A stretch of DNA of 64,000 bases from Ancylobacter defluvii (GCF_018390605.1 NZ_JAHBGD010000013.1:208721-272720), one strand, 5' to 3'. Numbered from the stretch's first letter, positions 6,946 through 16,268 are shown. The notes: generated from the letters alone by a model not told the origin. Numbers and translations: made by a program.

Positions 6946-9465
6946 GTGAGTAACCGAAACACCGACCGCTCCACCAGCCGGCGGCGCACCGCCGCGCGCT
7001 CCACCGCCACCGACGAAACCTCGACGGAAACCGCCGCTCCCTCCTCCTCGAAGACCGGCGCTTCGAAAAAGCCGGGCAAGGCAGCGGCCGGCGCGGCGGT
7101 GGGCGCGAGTAAGCCCGCGGCCACCGCCGCGACGACACAGCGCGCCGCGAAAGCGACGGGGACGGCAGCCAAGCCAGCATCGACCAAGCTGGTATCCGCG
7201 AAGCCGACATCCGCCAAAACCACGCCGGCACCTTCGAAGGCGCGCGGCGGTGCGGCGGCTCCCGCCAAGGCGCAGGCCACCAAGCGCGAGGTTGCGGCAG
7301 CCGGCAAAGTCGCCGCAACGCCGCCGGCGCCCAAAACTGCGGCCTCCAAAGGTGCAGCGCCCAAGTCGGTAGCTCCCAAGGCTGCAACGCCTAAGACTGC
7401 AGCGTCGAAAACCGCAACGGCCAAGGCAGCGGCCGCGAAGCCCGCGGCATCCCACACCGCCGCCCGCAAGCCGGCGGCCGAAGCGGCGGCGCCGATTCCT
7501 GCCGCCCCCCTTCCCCGGCCGCGCCGGGTGTCGCAGACCCGTTCGGCCGCCAGCCATGTGCGTTTCGTCCGCCGGCCCGAGCCCGAGATCGCTGCCGCAG
7601 CAGCGGCGGACGTCGCCGTGCCGCCGCAGCCGGCTCCGGCCTCGGCCCCCACCCCAGCTCCCCGCGCGGCGGACCGTTCCGACCCACCTGCGCCGGGCCC
7701 GATCGATTTCGAAACCTTTGCCGGCAATCTTGCCCGCCTCGTCGAGGAGGGCGGCAAGGCGATGGCCGCCTATCTGCGCCCGCGCGAGGAAGGCCGGGTG
7801 AAGGACGACATCGCCGAAGAGGTCGCCGACGTGATGAAGACGCTCGGCCACGTCGCCGAATACTGGCTGACCGACCCCAAGCGCACCGTCGACGTGCAGT
7901 CGCGGCTGATCGGCGGCTATCTGTCGCTGTGGTCCTCGACGCTCAAGCGGCTCGCCGGCGAAGAGGTCGCCCCCATCGCCCGGCCGCCCGCGCGCGACGG
8001 GCGCTTCGTCGATCCGGAATGGACGACCAATCCCTTCTTCGACGCGCTGAAGCAGACCTATCTGCTCACCGCCAACTGGGCGGAGAAGCTGGTCGAGGAC
8101 GCCGAGATCGACAAGCACACCAAGCACAAGGCCGAATTCTACGTGCGGCAGATCGCCAGCGCGGTGTCGCCGTCGAACTTCGTCTTCACCAATCCCGAGC
8201 TTCTGCGCGCCACCTTCGCCTCCAACGGCGAGAACCTGGTGCGCGGCATGAAGATGCTGGCCGAGGACATCGAGGCCGGCGACGGCGAATTGAAGATCCG
8301 CCAGACCGACAATTCGAAGTTCAAGGTCGGCGAGAACCTCGCCATCACCCCTGGCAAGGTGATCTTCCAGAACGAGCTGATGCAGCTCATCCAGTACAGC
8401 CCCACCACCGAGACCGTGCTGAAGGTGCCGGTGGTGATCGTGCCGCCCTGGATCAACAAATTCTACGTGCTCGACCTCAACCCGGAGAAATCCTTCGTCC
8501 GCTGGGCGGTGGCCCAGGGGTTGACGGTGTTCATCGTCTCCTGGGTCAACCCCTCCCCGGCCCTCGCCGACAAGGGCTTCGAGGACTACATGCGCGCCGG
8601 CGTGCTGTCGGCGATCGAGACCGCCAAACAGGCGACCGGTGCCGAGCAGGTGCATGCGGTCGGCTATTGCGTCGGCGGCACCATGCTCGCCATGACGCTG
8701 GCCTGGCTCGCCGCCGCCGGCAAGGATGCCGGCATCCGCTCCGCAACCTACCTGACCACCCAGGTCGACTTCACCCAGGCCGGCGACCTGAAGGTGTTCA
8801 TCGACGAGGAGCAGGTGGCAGTGCTGGAACGGCGCATGCTCGAATCCGGCATCATGGACGGCCGGGTGATGGCCAACGCCTTCAACATGCTGCGCGCCAA
8901 CGACCTGATCTGGCCCTATGTGGTGAACAACTACCTGAAGGGACAGGCGCCCTTCCCGTTCGACATCCTCTACTGGAACGCGGATTCGACGCGGCTGCCG
9001 CGCGCCAACCACTCGTTCTACCTGCGCAACTGCTATCTCGATAACAAGTTCGCCACCGGCAATCTGTCGCTGGGCGGCCACAGGCTCGATCTCGGCCGGG
9101 TGGCGATCCCGACCTACAGCCTGGCGACGCGCGAGGACCACATCGCCCCGGCGGTATCGGTGTTCAACGGGCTCCAGCTGTTCGGCGCGCCGGCCCGCTT
9201 CGTGCTGGCGGGGTCGGGCCACATCGCCGGGGTGATCAACCCGCCGGCGCGTGCCAAGTACCAGTACTGGACCGGCGATGCGCCGGCCGGCAGCCTGGAG
9301 GAATGGATCGCCGGGGCCGAGATGCATCCCGGTTCCTGGTGGCCGGACTGGCTCGGCTGGCTGGAGGCGCAGGACGCCGAGCGGGTGCCGGCGCGCGAGC
9401 CCGGCGGCGGCGTGTTCGCTCCGGTCGAGGACGCGCCGGGCAGCTATGTGAAGGTGAAGACGTGA
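6946..9465 (+). CDS. phaC: Class I poly(3-hydroxyalkanoate) synthase PhaC with long histone-like N-terminal extension
   Basis: The C-terminal 590 residues are a typical class I PHB synthase that polymerises (R)-3-hydroxybutyryl-CoA on granules. The lipase-like box GYCVGGT has catalytic Cys575. Asp731 (REDHIAP) and His759 (GSGHIAGV) complete the triad. Canonical synthases run about 560-620 aa, yet this protein has 839. The extra 250 or so N-terminal residues are almost only Ala, Lys, Pro, Thr and Ser, with many degenerate PKTAASK / AKPA(A) units like histone H1 C-tails, PhaF and PhaM. Homologous sequence resumes at [19 protein letters not shown]. The start is GTG at 6946; no in-frame ATG precedes the extension. 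The next gene overlaps by 4 bp (GTGA). Confidence 0.95.
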   Translation: MSNRNTDRSTSRRRTAARSTATDETSTETAAPSSSKTGASKKPGKAAAGAAVGASKPAATAATTQRAAKATGTAAKPASTKLVSAKPTSAKTTPAPSKARGGAAAPAKAQATKREVAAAGKVAATPPAPKTAASKGAAPKSVAPKAATPKTAASKTATAKAAAAKPAASHTAARKPAAEAAAPIPAAPLPRPRRVSQTRSAASHVRFVRRPEPEIAAAAAADVAVPPQPAPASAPTPAPRAADRSDPPAPGPIDFETFAGNLARLVEEGGKAMAAYLRPREEGRVKDDIAEEVADVMKTLGHVAEYWLTDPKRTVDVQSRLIGGYLSLWSSTLKRLAGEEVAPIARPPARDGRFVDPEWTTNPFFDALKQTYLLTANWAEKLVEDAEIDKHTKHKAEFYVRQIASAVSPSNFVFTNPELLRATFASNGENLVRGMKMLAEDIEAGDGELKIRQTDNSKFKVGENLAITPGKVIFQNELMQLIQYSPTTETVLKVPVVIVPPWINKFYVLDLNPEKSFVRWAVAQGLTVFIVSWVNPSPALADKGFEDYMRAGVLSAIETAKQATGAEQVHAVGYCVGGTMLAMTLAWLAAAGKDAGIRSATYLTTQVDFTQAGDLKVFIDEEQVAVLERRMLESGIMDGRVMANAFNMLRANDLIWPYVVNNYLKGQAPFPFDILYWNADSTRLPRANHSFYLRNCYLDNKFATGNLSLGGHRLDLGRVAIPTYSLATREDHIAPAVSVFNGLQLFGAPARFVLAGSGHIAGVINPPARAKYQYWTGDAPAGSLEEWIAGAEMHPGSWWPDWLGWLEAQDAERVPAREPGGGVFAPVEDAPGSYVKVKT

Positions 9466-10271
9466 CATCGGCCATCCTGGCCGGCGGCCTCGGCTTTTTC
9501 GCGACGCTGGTCGCGGCCTTCGCGCCGGTCCCGGCCGGCGCCGCGAGCTTCGACTGCGGCAAGGCGCGGACGCCGGACGAACGCGCCGTCTGCGCCGACA
9601 CCGCTTTGTCGGCCCTCGACAGCGAGATGGGCGCGCTGTGGTTCAGCTACAGCCGATTCCAGCTGATGATGGGGGCCAATGGCGCGCGTCGCGACGATGC
9701 GCGCGCCTTCCTGGCCGCGCGGGCGAAATGCGGCGCAGATGCGAGCTGCCTCGCCCCGCTCTACCGCCAGCGCAACGCGGCGCTGAAGCAGCAGATCGCT
9801 GCCGCCATCACCAATGTGACCCATCAGGCGGATACCGACCCCACTCCCGCCGCGCCGGCGCCGCAGCCGGTGATGGACGAGGTCGCCGGCCTCTTCGCGC
9901 AGTGCCGGGCGGCGGGCGGCGAGCTGAAGGGCAATGCCTGGCCGGAGATGATGAGCGCCGATCTCGACCATGACGGCCGGCCGGACTATCTGCTCAACGC
10001 GCAGAACCTGCGCTGCGACGGCGCCGCCACCGCCTATTGCGCCAATGACGGCTGCGACATCTCCGTCAGCCTGTCGAGCGCCGGCTATGCGCCGATGAAG
10101 CTGCGCGGCAGCCGGCCGACGCTGGTGCAGGGCACCGAGCAGACCACGCTCGACATCTGGGTCGACCGCTTCCAGTGCGACAATGCCGCGCCCGGCGCCG
10201 CCTGCTGGGGCTCCTGGCGCTGGAACGGTTCGGCGCTCAAGCCGAGCTACGCGGTACGCGCCGCGCCGTAA
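9462..10271 (+). CDS. Secreted protein with LprI-like (DUF1311) N-terminal domain
   Basis: The gene starts at a GTG that overlaps the phaC stop (GTGA), giving 269 residues and probable translational coupling. A signal peptide ([20 protein letters not shown]) is followed by [28 protein letters not shown]. That cysteine-bearing motif belongs to the lysozyme-inhibitor LprI N-terminal / DUF1311 group. The C-terminal half has an EF-hand-like [12 protein letters not shown] near residue 168 and several further cysteines, suggesting disulfide bonds in the periplasm. Lysozyme inhibition is shown only for some members. The coupling to phaC may be positional only. Confidence 0.78.
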   Translation: MTSAILAGGLGFFATLVAAFAPVPAGAASFDCGKARTPDERAVCADTALSALDSEMGALWFSYSRFQLMMGANGARRDDARAFLAARAKCGADASCLAPLYRQRNAALKQQIAAAITNVTHQADTDPTPAAPAPQPVMDEVAGLFAQCRAAGGELKGNAWPEMMSADLDHDGRPDYLLNAQNLRCDGAATAYCANDGCDISVSLSSAGYAPMKLRGSRPTLVQGTEQTTLDIWVDRFQCDNAAPGAACWGSWRWNGSALKPSYAVRAAP

Positions 10272-10280
10272 GCGCCGCCG

Positions 10281-10991
10281 TCAGGCGAGGAAATCCACCT
10301 TGCCGTTTGCGAGGTTGTAGACGCCGCCGACGACGCGCAGCTTGTTCGCGCTGATGGCCTCCGCCACCAACTCGCTCGCCCTGGCGATGTGGGCCGCCAC
10401 ATCCTCGACATTGGCACGCACCGCGTCATCGAGAAGCATGTGGCCGTCGCGGCGTGCCCGCAGCACGGCGGGCACGATCGGCTGCACCATGTCGCCGATG
10501 AAGCCCGGGAATTGCGTGCCCACGGAAATCACCTCGCCCGCCGCCTCCACCGCGCCGCACTGGCTATGCCCCATCACCATGACGAGCGGCGCGCCGAGCA
10601 CCGCCACCGCATACTCGATAGAGCCAATGGCGGTGGTATCGGCCGTGTTGCCGGCCACACGGATGATGAACAGCTCGCCGAGCCCAGTTGTGAAGACGTG
10701 CTCCGGCGGGGTGCGCGAATCCGAGCAGCCGAGCACCACGGCGAAGGGCGCCTGGCCGGCGCTGAGCGTGCTGATTGGCACCGGCCCCCCGGCCGGGATG
10801 CAGGCGCCGCCGGCGACGAAGGCCGCGTTACCCGCCTTCAACTTGGCCAGCGCCTCCTCGGCGGACAGGCTGGTCTTGGCGAGGGGCGAGGCCGCGCGGG
10901 CAGGCCGCGATCCCAAGCCGGCCGCGGCGACGCAGCCGCAGGCCAGCGTTCCGAATACGTTTCGGCGAGACACGACAGACAGATTGGTCAT
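10281..10991 (-). CDS. Beta-class carbonic anhydrase with Tat-type signal peptide
   Basis: The 236-residue protein interconverts CO2 and bicarbonate. Zinc ligands are visible: Cys89 and Asp91 in GCSDSR, and His142 and Cys145 in GHSQCG. The N-terminus (SRRNVFGTLACGCVAAAG, then ARAA) has the twin arginines at 9-10, a hydrophobic core and an AxA-like cleavage site, so export by Tat to the periplasm is likely. Several proteobacterial beta-CAs are known to be exported. The ATG at 10991 is preferred because GGAGC stands 6 nt before it; in-frame starts further upstream give a worse signal peptide. An extended -10 promoter and a hairpin covering the ribosome-binding site lie just upstream. Confidence 0.92.
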   Translation of the reverse strand: MTNLSVVSRRNVFGTLACGCVAAAGLGSRPARAASPLAKTSLSAEEALAKLKAGNAAFVAGGACIPAGGPVPISTLSAGQAPFAVVLGCSDSRTPPEHVFTTGLGELFIIRVAGNTADTTAIGSIEYAVAVLGAPLVMVMGHSQCGAVEAAGEVISVGTQFPGFIGDMVQPIVPAVLRARRDGHMLLDDAVRANVEDVAAHIARASELVAEAISANKLRVVGGVYNLANGKVDFLA

Positions 10992-10996
10992 GACGG

Positions 10997-11040
10997 GCTC
11001 CATGAGCTGAAAACCGCCCATGGAGCACACCATTATACCA
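10997..11040 (-). promoter_or_regulatory. Carbonic anhydrase extended -10 promoter and RBS-sequestering hairpin
   Basis: On the minus strand TGGTATAAT (11040-11032) is a consensus extended -10. Transcription should start near 11025. The predicted mRNA then begins with GCTCCATG (11026-11019), which pairs perfectly with CATGGAGC (11004-10997) across a 14-nt loop. The 3' arm contains the GGAG ribosome-binding site of the gene. The repeats and promoter are seen; translational control is inference. Confidence 0.55.
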
Positions 11041-11093
11041 AAGTTGCAATCGGTATTATTCCGCTCCCCGCGCGCCTGCGCGGCGCTCGCAAC

Positions 11094-12149
11094 TCAGGGA
11101 AACAGCGCCAGCTGCTCCAGCCCCAGCGTCTCGGGGAAGCCGAGCACCAGGTTCATGTTCTGCACCGCCTGCCCCGATGCGCCCTTGACGAGATTGTCGG
11201 TGGTGGAGATCAGGATCACCCGGCCGGGCTGGCGGTCGGCCACCACGCCCATGACGATCATGTTCGAGCCCTTGACGAAGCGCGTCTGCGGCACCTGGCC
11301 GAGCGGCAGCACATGCACGAAGGGCTCGGACTTGTAGAAATCCGTCAGTACGCGATGCACGTCCGCCGCGCCGACGCCGGCGCCGGTCTTGGCGTAGATG
11401 GTCGCGTAGATGCCGCGGCTCATCGGGATGAGGTGCGGGGTGAAGCTCGGCACGATCGTGCGGCCGGCGGCCTTGGAATATTCCTGATCGAGCTCGGCGG
11501 TGTGCCGGTGATTGGCGACGCCATAAGCATGCATGCCATCCGTCACCTCGGTATAGAGCAGCGATTCCTTGGCCGAGCGGCCGGCGCCGGTAACGCCGCT
11601 CTTGGCGTCGATGACGAGGCCTTCCGGCTCGATGGCGCCCGCCTCGATCAGCGGCACCACCGGCAGGATGGCGGTGGTGGTGTAGCAGCCGGGATTGGCG
11701 ATCAGCCGCGCCTTACGGATGTCGTCGCGATAGAGCTCGACGAGGCCGTACACCGCCTCCTGCTGCAGCTCCAGCGCCTGATGCGCGTGGCCGTACCACT
11801 GCTCATAGGCACCGGGATCGCGCAGGCGGAAATCCGCCGACAGGTCGACCATCTTGATGTGCGGCGCGGCTTCGAGCACCCGCTTGATCACCTGCTGCGT
11901 GGTGCCGTGCGGCAGGGCGCAGAAGGCGAGATCGACATGCGCCCACGCCACCTCGTCGATGGTGACGAGCTTGGGCAAAGCGAGCTTACCGAATTGCGGG
12001 AACACGTCGGCCATCGACTGGCCGGCCTTGCGGTCGGCAGTGAGGGCGACGATCTCGACGCGCGGATGGCGGGCCAGCAATCGCACGAGTTCCGAGCCGG
12101 TATAGCCCGAGGCCCCGAGGATGGCGATCCGCGCCTTCGTCTCCGTCAT
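11094..12149 (-). CDS. argC: N-acetyl-gamma-glutamyl-phosphate reductase
   Basis: The 351-residue enzyme reduces N-acetylglutamyl phosphate to the semialdehyde in arginine synthesis. It begins with the NADP-binding motif ILGASGYTGSELVRLL and holds the active-site block ANPGCYTTTAILPVVPLIE with the catalytic cysteine. HRHTAELDQE and FTPHLIPMSRGIYATIY are also typical. The ATG at 12149 is preceded by GGGAGA at suitable spacing; the open frame upstream to 12209 lacks homology. Length is normal for the family. It is transcribed towards the carbonic anhydrase gene and divergently from the small gene at 12365. Confidence 0.96.
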   Translation of the reverse strand: MTETKARIAILGASGYTGSELVRLLARHPRVEIVALTADRKAGQSMADVFPQFGKLALPKLVTIDEVAWAHVDLAFCALPHGTTQQVIKRVLEAAPHIKMVDLSADFRLRDPGAYEQWYGHAHQALELQQEAVYGLVELYRDDIRKARLIANPGCYTTTAILPVVPLIEAGAIEPEGLVIDAKSGVTGAGRSAKESLLYTEVTDGMHAYGVANHRHTAELDQEYSKAAGRTIVPSFTPHLIPMSRGIYATIYAKTGAGVGAADVHRVLTDFYKSEPFVHVLPLGQVPQTRFVKGSNMIVMGVVADRQPGRVILISTTDNLVKGASGQAVQNMNLVLGFPETLGLEQLALFP

Positions 12150-12364
12150 CGTCCGTCTCCCTGAAGAGGGTACAAGCCCGGCAATCCGCCGGAGCGAGCG
12201 CGTGTACACCCGTTGCGCGACGGACGGAAGACGTGCCCGCCCCTGTGCCGCCGCCGCAGCCTTCCGATTTGCGCAGGGCTGCCCCGCGTCGATTGTCGGG
12301 AACGAATGTGGTCCTGAAGATCTTGCCGTCCCGCTGCCCAGACCGGGCTTCGAGGAACCACATC

Positions 12365-12649
12365 ATGATGCATCCCCTCGCCTTCTTCTCGCTCGGCATG
12401 AGCATGGCCCGCCTTGGCCTCGACGCGCAGGTGGTCATCGCCGAGCGGATGAACCGGCTGGCGCGCGGCGACTTCGCCGCCGGCGTCGAGGCGACGCGCA
12501 TGGTTACCGAGAAGGCGCTGGCAATGGGCGAGGTGAATGCCCGGCTCGCGAGGGCCGCTGCGGCCGGCACGCTGGACAAGGTCGGCCCGGAGATCGTCAG
12601 GTTCTACGGCCGCAAGGTGCGCGCCAATCGGCGGCGGCTCGGCAAATAA
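12365..12649 (+). CDS. Small helical hypothetical protein (94 aa)
   Basis: I do not recognise this protein. From the ATG at 12365, with GAGGA eight bases upstream, it runs 94 residues. It starts with a mildly hydrophobic segment (MMHPLAFFSLGMSMARLGLDAQVV) and continues as Ala/Arg-rich amphipathic helix (IAERMNRLARGDFAAGVEATRMVTEKALAMGEVNARLAR). It ends in a strongly basic tail (FYGRKVRANRRRLGK). The helical, repeat-free, Ala-rich nature resembles small phasin-like proteins, which would fit a PHB-producing cell, but that is only a guess. Codon use matches the neighbours. The frame is open further upstream to 12233, but that part looks non-coding. Confidence 0.7.
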   Translation: MMHPLAFFSLGMSMARLGLDAQVVIAERMNRLARGDFAAGVEATRMVTEKALAMGEVNARLARAAAAGTLDKVGPEIVRFYGRKVRANRRRLGK

Positions 12650-12669
12650 GCCACGCCGGGCGAGTTTTC

Positions 12670-12710
12670 GTTCATGGAATGTTCACGGCTGTGACTCACA
12701 CTGGCATAAT
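12670..12710 (+). promoter_or_regulatory. LexA-type box and promoter of parE
   Basis: GTTCATGGAATGTTC (12670-12684) is an exact GTTC-N7-GTTC, the established LexA box of alphaproteobacteria. Its second half overlaps a -35-like TTCACG (12682-12687). A -10-like CATAAT (12705-12710) follows after 17 nt, and parE starts 24 nt later. The geometry is that of direct repression by LexA. The match is seen; DNA-damage control is inferred. Confidence 0.7.
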
Positions 12711-12734
12711 GTGGTGTAATGGGATGATCCACAG

Positions 12735-14804
12735 ATGCCCGCCAGCGAAAGTCCTGCCCGCCCCATGCCGGAACCCGAGAAGAGCCTGTTCGACGCCGTG
12801 CCCGAGACGCCGCGCCCCGCCGCCGCCAAGGCGTCGCGGGCGCCCGCTCAGCCGACGGGCGCCGAGAGCGCCTACACGGCCGCCCATATCGAGGTGCTGG
12901 AAGGTCTCGAGCCGGTGCGTCGCCGGCCCGGCATGTATATTGGCGGCACCGACGAGAAGGCGCTGCACCATCTCTTCGCCGAGGTGATCGACAATTCGAT
13001 GGACGAGGCGGTGGCCGGCCATGCCAGCTTCATCGATGTCGAACTCACCGCCGACGGCTTCCTGACCGTCACCGACAATGGCCGCGGCATCCCGATCGAG
13101 AATCACCCGAAATTCCCCGGCAAGTCGGCGCTGGAGGTGATCCTCACCACGCTGCATGCCGGCGGCAAGTTCGACAGCAAGGTCTACGAGACCTCCGGCG
13201 GCCTGCACGGCGTCGGCGTCTCGGTGGTGAACGCGCTCTCCGACGTGCTGGAGATCGAGGTGGCGCGCGGGCAGACGCTCTACCGGCAGACCTATTCGCG
13301 CGGCCTGCCGCAGGGGCCGATCGCCGAAGTCGGCCGGGTGCTGAACCGGCGCGGCACCAAGGTGCGCTTTCACCCCGACCCGATGATCTTCGGCACCGAG
13401 GCCCGCTTCAGGCCGGCGCGCGTGTTCAAGATGGCGCGCTCCAAGGCCTATCTGTTCGGCGGGGTGGAAATCCGCTGGAGCTGCGACGCCGCGCTGGTCG
13501 CCGGCACCGAGGTGCCGCCGGAGGCAGTGTTCCGCTTTCCCGGCGGCCTCAAGGACTATCTCGCCGCCGACATTGCCGGCCACACGCTGGTGCATCCCGA
13601 GATCTTCTCCGGCAAGACCTCCAAGCCCGGCGGCCATGGCTCGGCGGAATGGGCGGTGGCCTGGCTCGCCGATGCCGACGGCGCGGTTTCCTCCTATTGC
13701 AACACCATCCCCACCGCCGAAGGCGGCACCCACGAGGCCGGCTTCCGCTCCGCACTGCTGCGCGGGCTGCGCGACCATGCCGAGCGCACCGGCAACGCCA
13801 AGCGGGCGAGCGCCATCACCTCCGACGACATCATGGCCGGCTGTTTCGCCATGCTCTCGGTGTTCGTGCGCGAGCCGGAATTCCAGGGCCAGACCAAGGA
13901 GAAGCTCGCTACCGCCGAAGCGGCGCGCATCGTCGAGCAGGCGATTCGCGACCCGTTCGACCATTGGCTCGGCGGCAACCCGGTGCAGGCCAGCCGGCTG
14001 CTCGACTGGGTGATCGAGCGCGCCGAAGAACGGCTACGCCGGCGGCAGGAGAAGGAAGTCTCGCGCAAGAGCGCCGTGCGCAAGCTGCGCCTGCCGGGCA
14101 AGCTCGCCGACTGCTCCAACAATTCGGCGGCGGGTTCGGAACTGTTCATCGTCGAGGGCGATTCGGCCGGCGGCTCCGCCAAGCAGGCCCGCGAGCGCCA
14201 GACCCAGGCCGTGCTGCCGCTGCGCGGCAAGATCCTCAACGTCGCCAGCGCCGGGCGCGACAAGCTCGCGCAGAACCAGCAGCTCGCCGACCTGATCCAG
14301 GCGCTCGGCTGCGGCACCGGCACGCAGTATCGCGAGGAAGACCTGCGCTATGAGCGCGTGGTCATCATGACCGATGCCGATGTCGACGGCGCGCATATCG
14401 CCTCGCTGCTGGTCACCTTCTTCTTCAGGCAGATGCCGAAGATGATCGAGAACGGCCACCTGTTCCTCGCCGTGCCGCCGCTCTACCGCATCACGCAAGG
14501 TCCGAAGACGCTCTATGCCCGCGACGAGGCGCATCGCGACGAGTTGCTGAAGAAGGAATTTTCCGGCCGCGGCAAGGTGGATATCGGCCGCTTCAAGGGC
14601 CTCGGCGAGATGATGCCGGCGCAGCTGAAGGAAACCACCATGAACCGCAAGTCGCGTACGCTGCTGCGCGTCACCGTCGCCGATGCCGAGCGCGTCGAAA
14701 CCGCCGACGCCATCGAGCGGCTGATGGGCAACAAGCCGGAGAGCCGCTTCGCCTTCATCTCCGAGCGGGCGGCCTTCGCCAGCGAGGAATTGCTGGATAT
14801 CTGA
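12735..14804 (+). CDS. parE: DNA topoisomerase IV subunit B
   Basis: The 689-residue protein has the GHKL ATPase domain (VIDNSMDEAVAG, TVTDNGRGIPI, and GGLHGVGVSVVNALSD near residue 155). The transducer domain follows, then the TOPRIM domain with FIVEGDSAGGSAKQARERQTQAVLPL and MTDADVDGAHI. With ParC it decatenates daughter chromosomes. ParE rather than GyrB is supported by length (GyrB is about 800 aa in this group) and by the sequence style. The first 45 residues are a Pro/Ala-rich extension before YTAAHIEVLEGLEPVRRRPGMYIG. A LexA-type box overlaps the promoter, so induction by DNA damage is likely. ParC is not in the window. Confidence 0.95.
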   Translation: MPASESPARPMPEPEKSLFDAVPETPRPAAAKASRAPAQPTGAESAYTAAHIEVLEGLEPVRRRPGMYIGGTDEKALHHLFAEVIDNSMDEAVAGHASFIDVELTADGFLTVTDNGRGIPIENHPKFPGKSALEVILTTLHAGGKFDSKVYETSGGLHGVGVSVVNALSDVLEIEVARGQTLYRQTYSRGLPQGPIAEVGRVLNRRGTKVRFHPDPMIFGTEARFRPARVFKMARSKAYLFGGVEIRWSCDAALVAGTEVPPEAVFRFPGGLKDYLAADIAGHTLVHPEIFSGKTSKPGGHGSAEWAVAWLADADGAVSSYCNTIPTAEGGTHEAGFRSALLRGLRDHAERTGNAKRASAITSDDIMAGCFAMLSVFVREPEFQGQTKEKLATAEAARIVEQAIRDPFDHWLGGNPVQASRLLDWVIERAEERLRRRQEKEVSRKSAVRKLRLPGKLADCSNNSAAGSELFIVEGDSAGGSAKQARERQTQAVLPLRGKILNVASAGRDKLAQNQQLADLIQALGCGTGTQYREEDLRYERVVIMTDADVDGAHIASLLVTFFFRQMPKMIENGHLFLAVPPLYRITQGPKTLYARDEAHRDELLKKEFSGRGKVDIGRFKGLGEMMPAQLKETTMNRKSRTLLRVTVADAERVETADAIERLMGNKPESRFAFISERAAFASEELLDI

Positions 14805-14882
14805 GGCCTCGCCCCGAAGCCGGCGAAGGGCGTCGTCGCAGCGGCTGCGGCGGCCATGAAGCTTTCATGGGAGCCAGACGGC

Positions 14883-15623
14883 ATGTCCCGTTTCAACGAC
14901 AAGCGCGTGCTCATCACCGGCGGCAGCAGCGGCATGGGTCTTGCCGGTGCCCGGCGGATCGCCGCCGAGGGCGGTGCGGTGGCGGTGACCGGGCTCGACG
15001 CCGGCCGCCTCGCCGAGGCCGCGAAAGCCCTGCCGCACGGCTCGCCGGTCCTGCACAACGACGCGGCCGATCCGGCTGCCGCCTCCGACCTCGCCGAGGC
15101 CGTACAGGAATGGGGGCTGCTCGACGGGCTGTGGCTCAACGCCGGCTATGCCGCCATCGGCCCGCTGGAGGAAATCGACGCCGCCGCCTTCGACGCGATG
15201 ATGGCTGCCAATGTGCGCGGGCCGATGCTGCAACTGGCCGCGCTGTCGCCGCTGCTGGCGCCCGGCGCCTCGGTGGTCGTCACCTCGTCGAGCTCGACCT
15301 ATGAAGGCGCGGCGATGACCAGCCTCTATGCCGCCACCAAGGGCGCGCTCGTCGCCATGGCGCGCAGCTGGGCCTCGGCACTGGCGCCGCGCGGCATCCG
15401 CGTGAACGTACTGGTGCCGGGACCGATCGAGACCAATTTCCGGCATTTCCTGCCCGACACCGCCCGCGACGCCTTCGAAAGCTTTGTGGTGAGCCAGGTG
15501 CCGCTCGCCCGCGCCGGCACCGCAGATGAGGCCGCCGCCGTGGCGCTGTTCCTGCTCTCGGACGACGCTTCCTACGTCACCGGCAGTCAATACGCGGTCG
15601 ATGGTGGGCTGGTGATGCTTTGA
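14883..15623 (+). CDS. Short-chain dehydrogenase/reductase (SDR)
   Basis: A classical SDR of 246 residues. It has the cofactor motif TGGSSGMG near residue 12, LNAGYA in the place of NNAG, a catalytic serine block (VVTSSSSTYEG) and YAATK with the Tyr and Lys. It ends with the typical YVTGSQYAVDGGLVML. SDRs oxidise or reduce alcohols and ketones with NAD(P). The substrate here cannot be told. The GG-rich cofactor loop with no basic residue close behind leaves NAD versus NADP open. The ATG at 14883 has GGGAG nine to ten bases upstream and is preferred over the one at 14856. It is convergent with the LysE exporter gene, 6 bp apart. Confidence 0.9.
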   Translation: MSRFNDKRVLITGGSSGMGLAGARRIAAEGGAVAVTGLDAGRLAEAAKALPHGSPVLHNDAADPAAASDLAEAVQEWGLLDGLWLNAGYAAIGPLEEIDAAAFDAMMAANVRGPMLQLAALSPLLAPGASVVVTSSSSTYEGAAMTSLYAATKGALVAMARSWASALAPRGIRVNVLVPGPIETNFRHFLPDTARDAFESFVVSQVPLARAGTADEAAAVALFLLSDDASYVTGSQYAVDGGLVML

Positions 15624-15629
15624 GGCGGC

Positions 15630-16259
15630 TCACCGCCGCTCGAAGGCGATGCGGGCGGCGAGGCCGAGGAAGATCACCCCGGTGAGACGCTGAAAGGCGC
15701 GCGAAAAACCCGCGCGGCCCGCCAGCCAGCGCCCGACGGCGCCGGCGAAGCCGCCGACCAACCCGTTCACGATCATGCCGCCAATGTTGAGGATGGCGCC
15801 GAGCAGCAGGAACTGCACGAAGGGCGACCCGCGCGCCGGATCGACGAATTGCGGCAGGAACGCCAGCACGAACACGACGATCTTCGGATTGGCGAGATTC
15901 ACCAGCACCGCCTGCCGGAACGCCGCCCCCGCGCTCCCGCGAAGCGCCGCCTCGGCACCCGTGAGCGGCCCTGCCGCGGTGAAGGCCTTGAAAGCCAGCC
16001 AGACGAGATAGCCGACGCCCGCCCAGCGTATCGCCTCGAAGGCGGCCGGATGCGTCGCCAGCAGCGCCGCCAGCCCCAGCCCGGCGGCGACCGTGTGGAT
16101 GAAACCGCCGACGGTGATGCCGAGACTGGCCGCCAGCCCGGCCTTCGGCCCGGATTTCATGCCCTGCCCGAGGCAGAACAGCATGTCGTTGCCGGGCGTG
16201 AGATTGAGCATCAGCGCCGCCGGCGCAAAAACGAGCAGGGTGTCGACGGGAATCAGCAT
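15630..16259 (-). CDS. LysE/RhtB family amino acid exporter
   Basis: The 209-residue membrane protein begins MLIPVDTLLVFAPAALMLNLTPGNDMLFCLGQG, the conserved N-terminal block of the LysE/RhtB superfamily (LTPGPD-like motif, here LTPGND). About six hydrophobic segments fit the family topology, and length is normal. Such proteins export amino acids or their derivatives (lysine, homoserine, threonine) from the cytoplasm. The substrate cannot be inferred from the sequence. It lies 9 bp after the GreA/GreB-like gene and is probably cotranscribed with it. Confidence 0.92.
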   Translation of the reverse strand: MLIPVDTLLVFAPAALMLNLTPGNDMLFCLGQGMKSGPKAGLAASLGITVGGFIHTVAAGLGLAALLATHPAAFEAIRWAGVGYLVWLAFKAFTAAGPLTGAEAALRGSAGAAFRQAVLVNLANPKIVVFVLAFLPQFVDPARGSPFVQFLLLGAILNIGGMIVNGLVGGFAGAVGRWLAGRAGFSRAFQRLTGVIFLGLAARIAFERR

Positions 16260-16268
16260 GCCAGCCCT

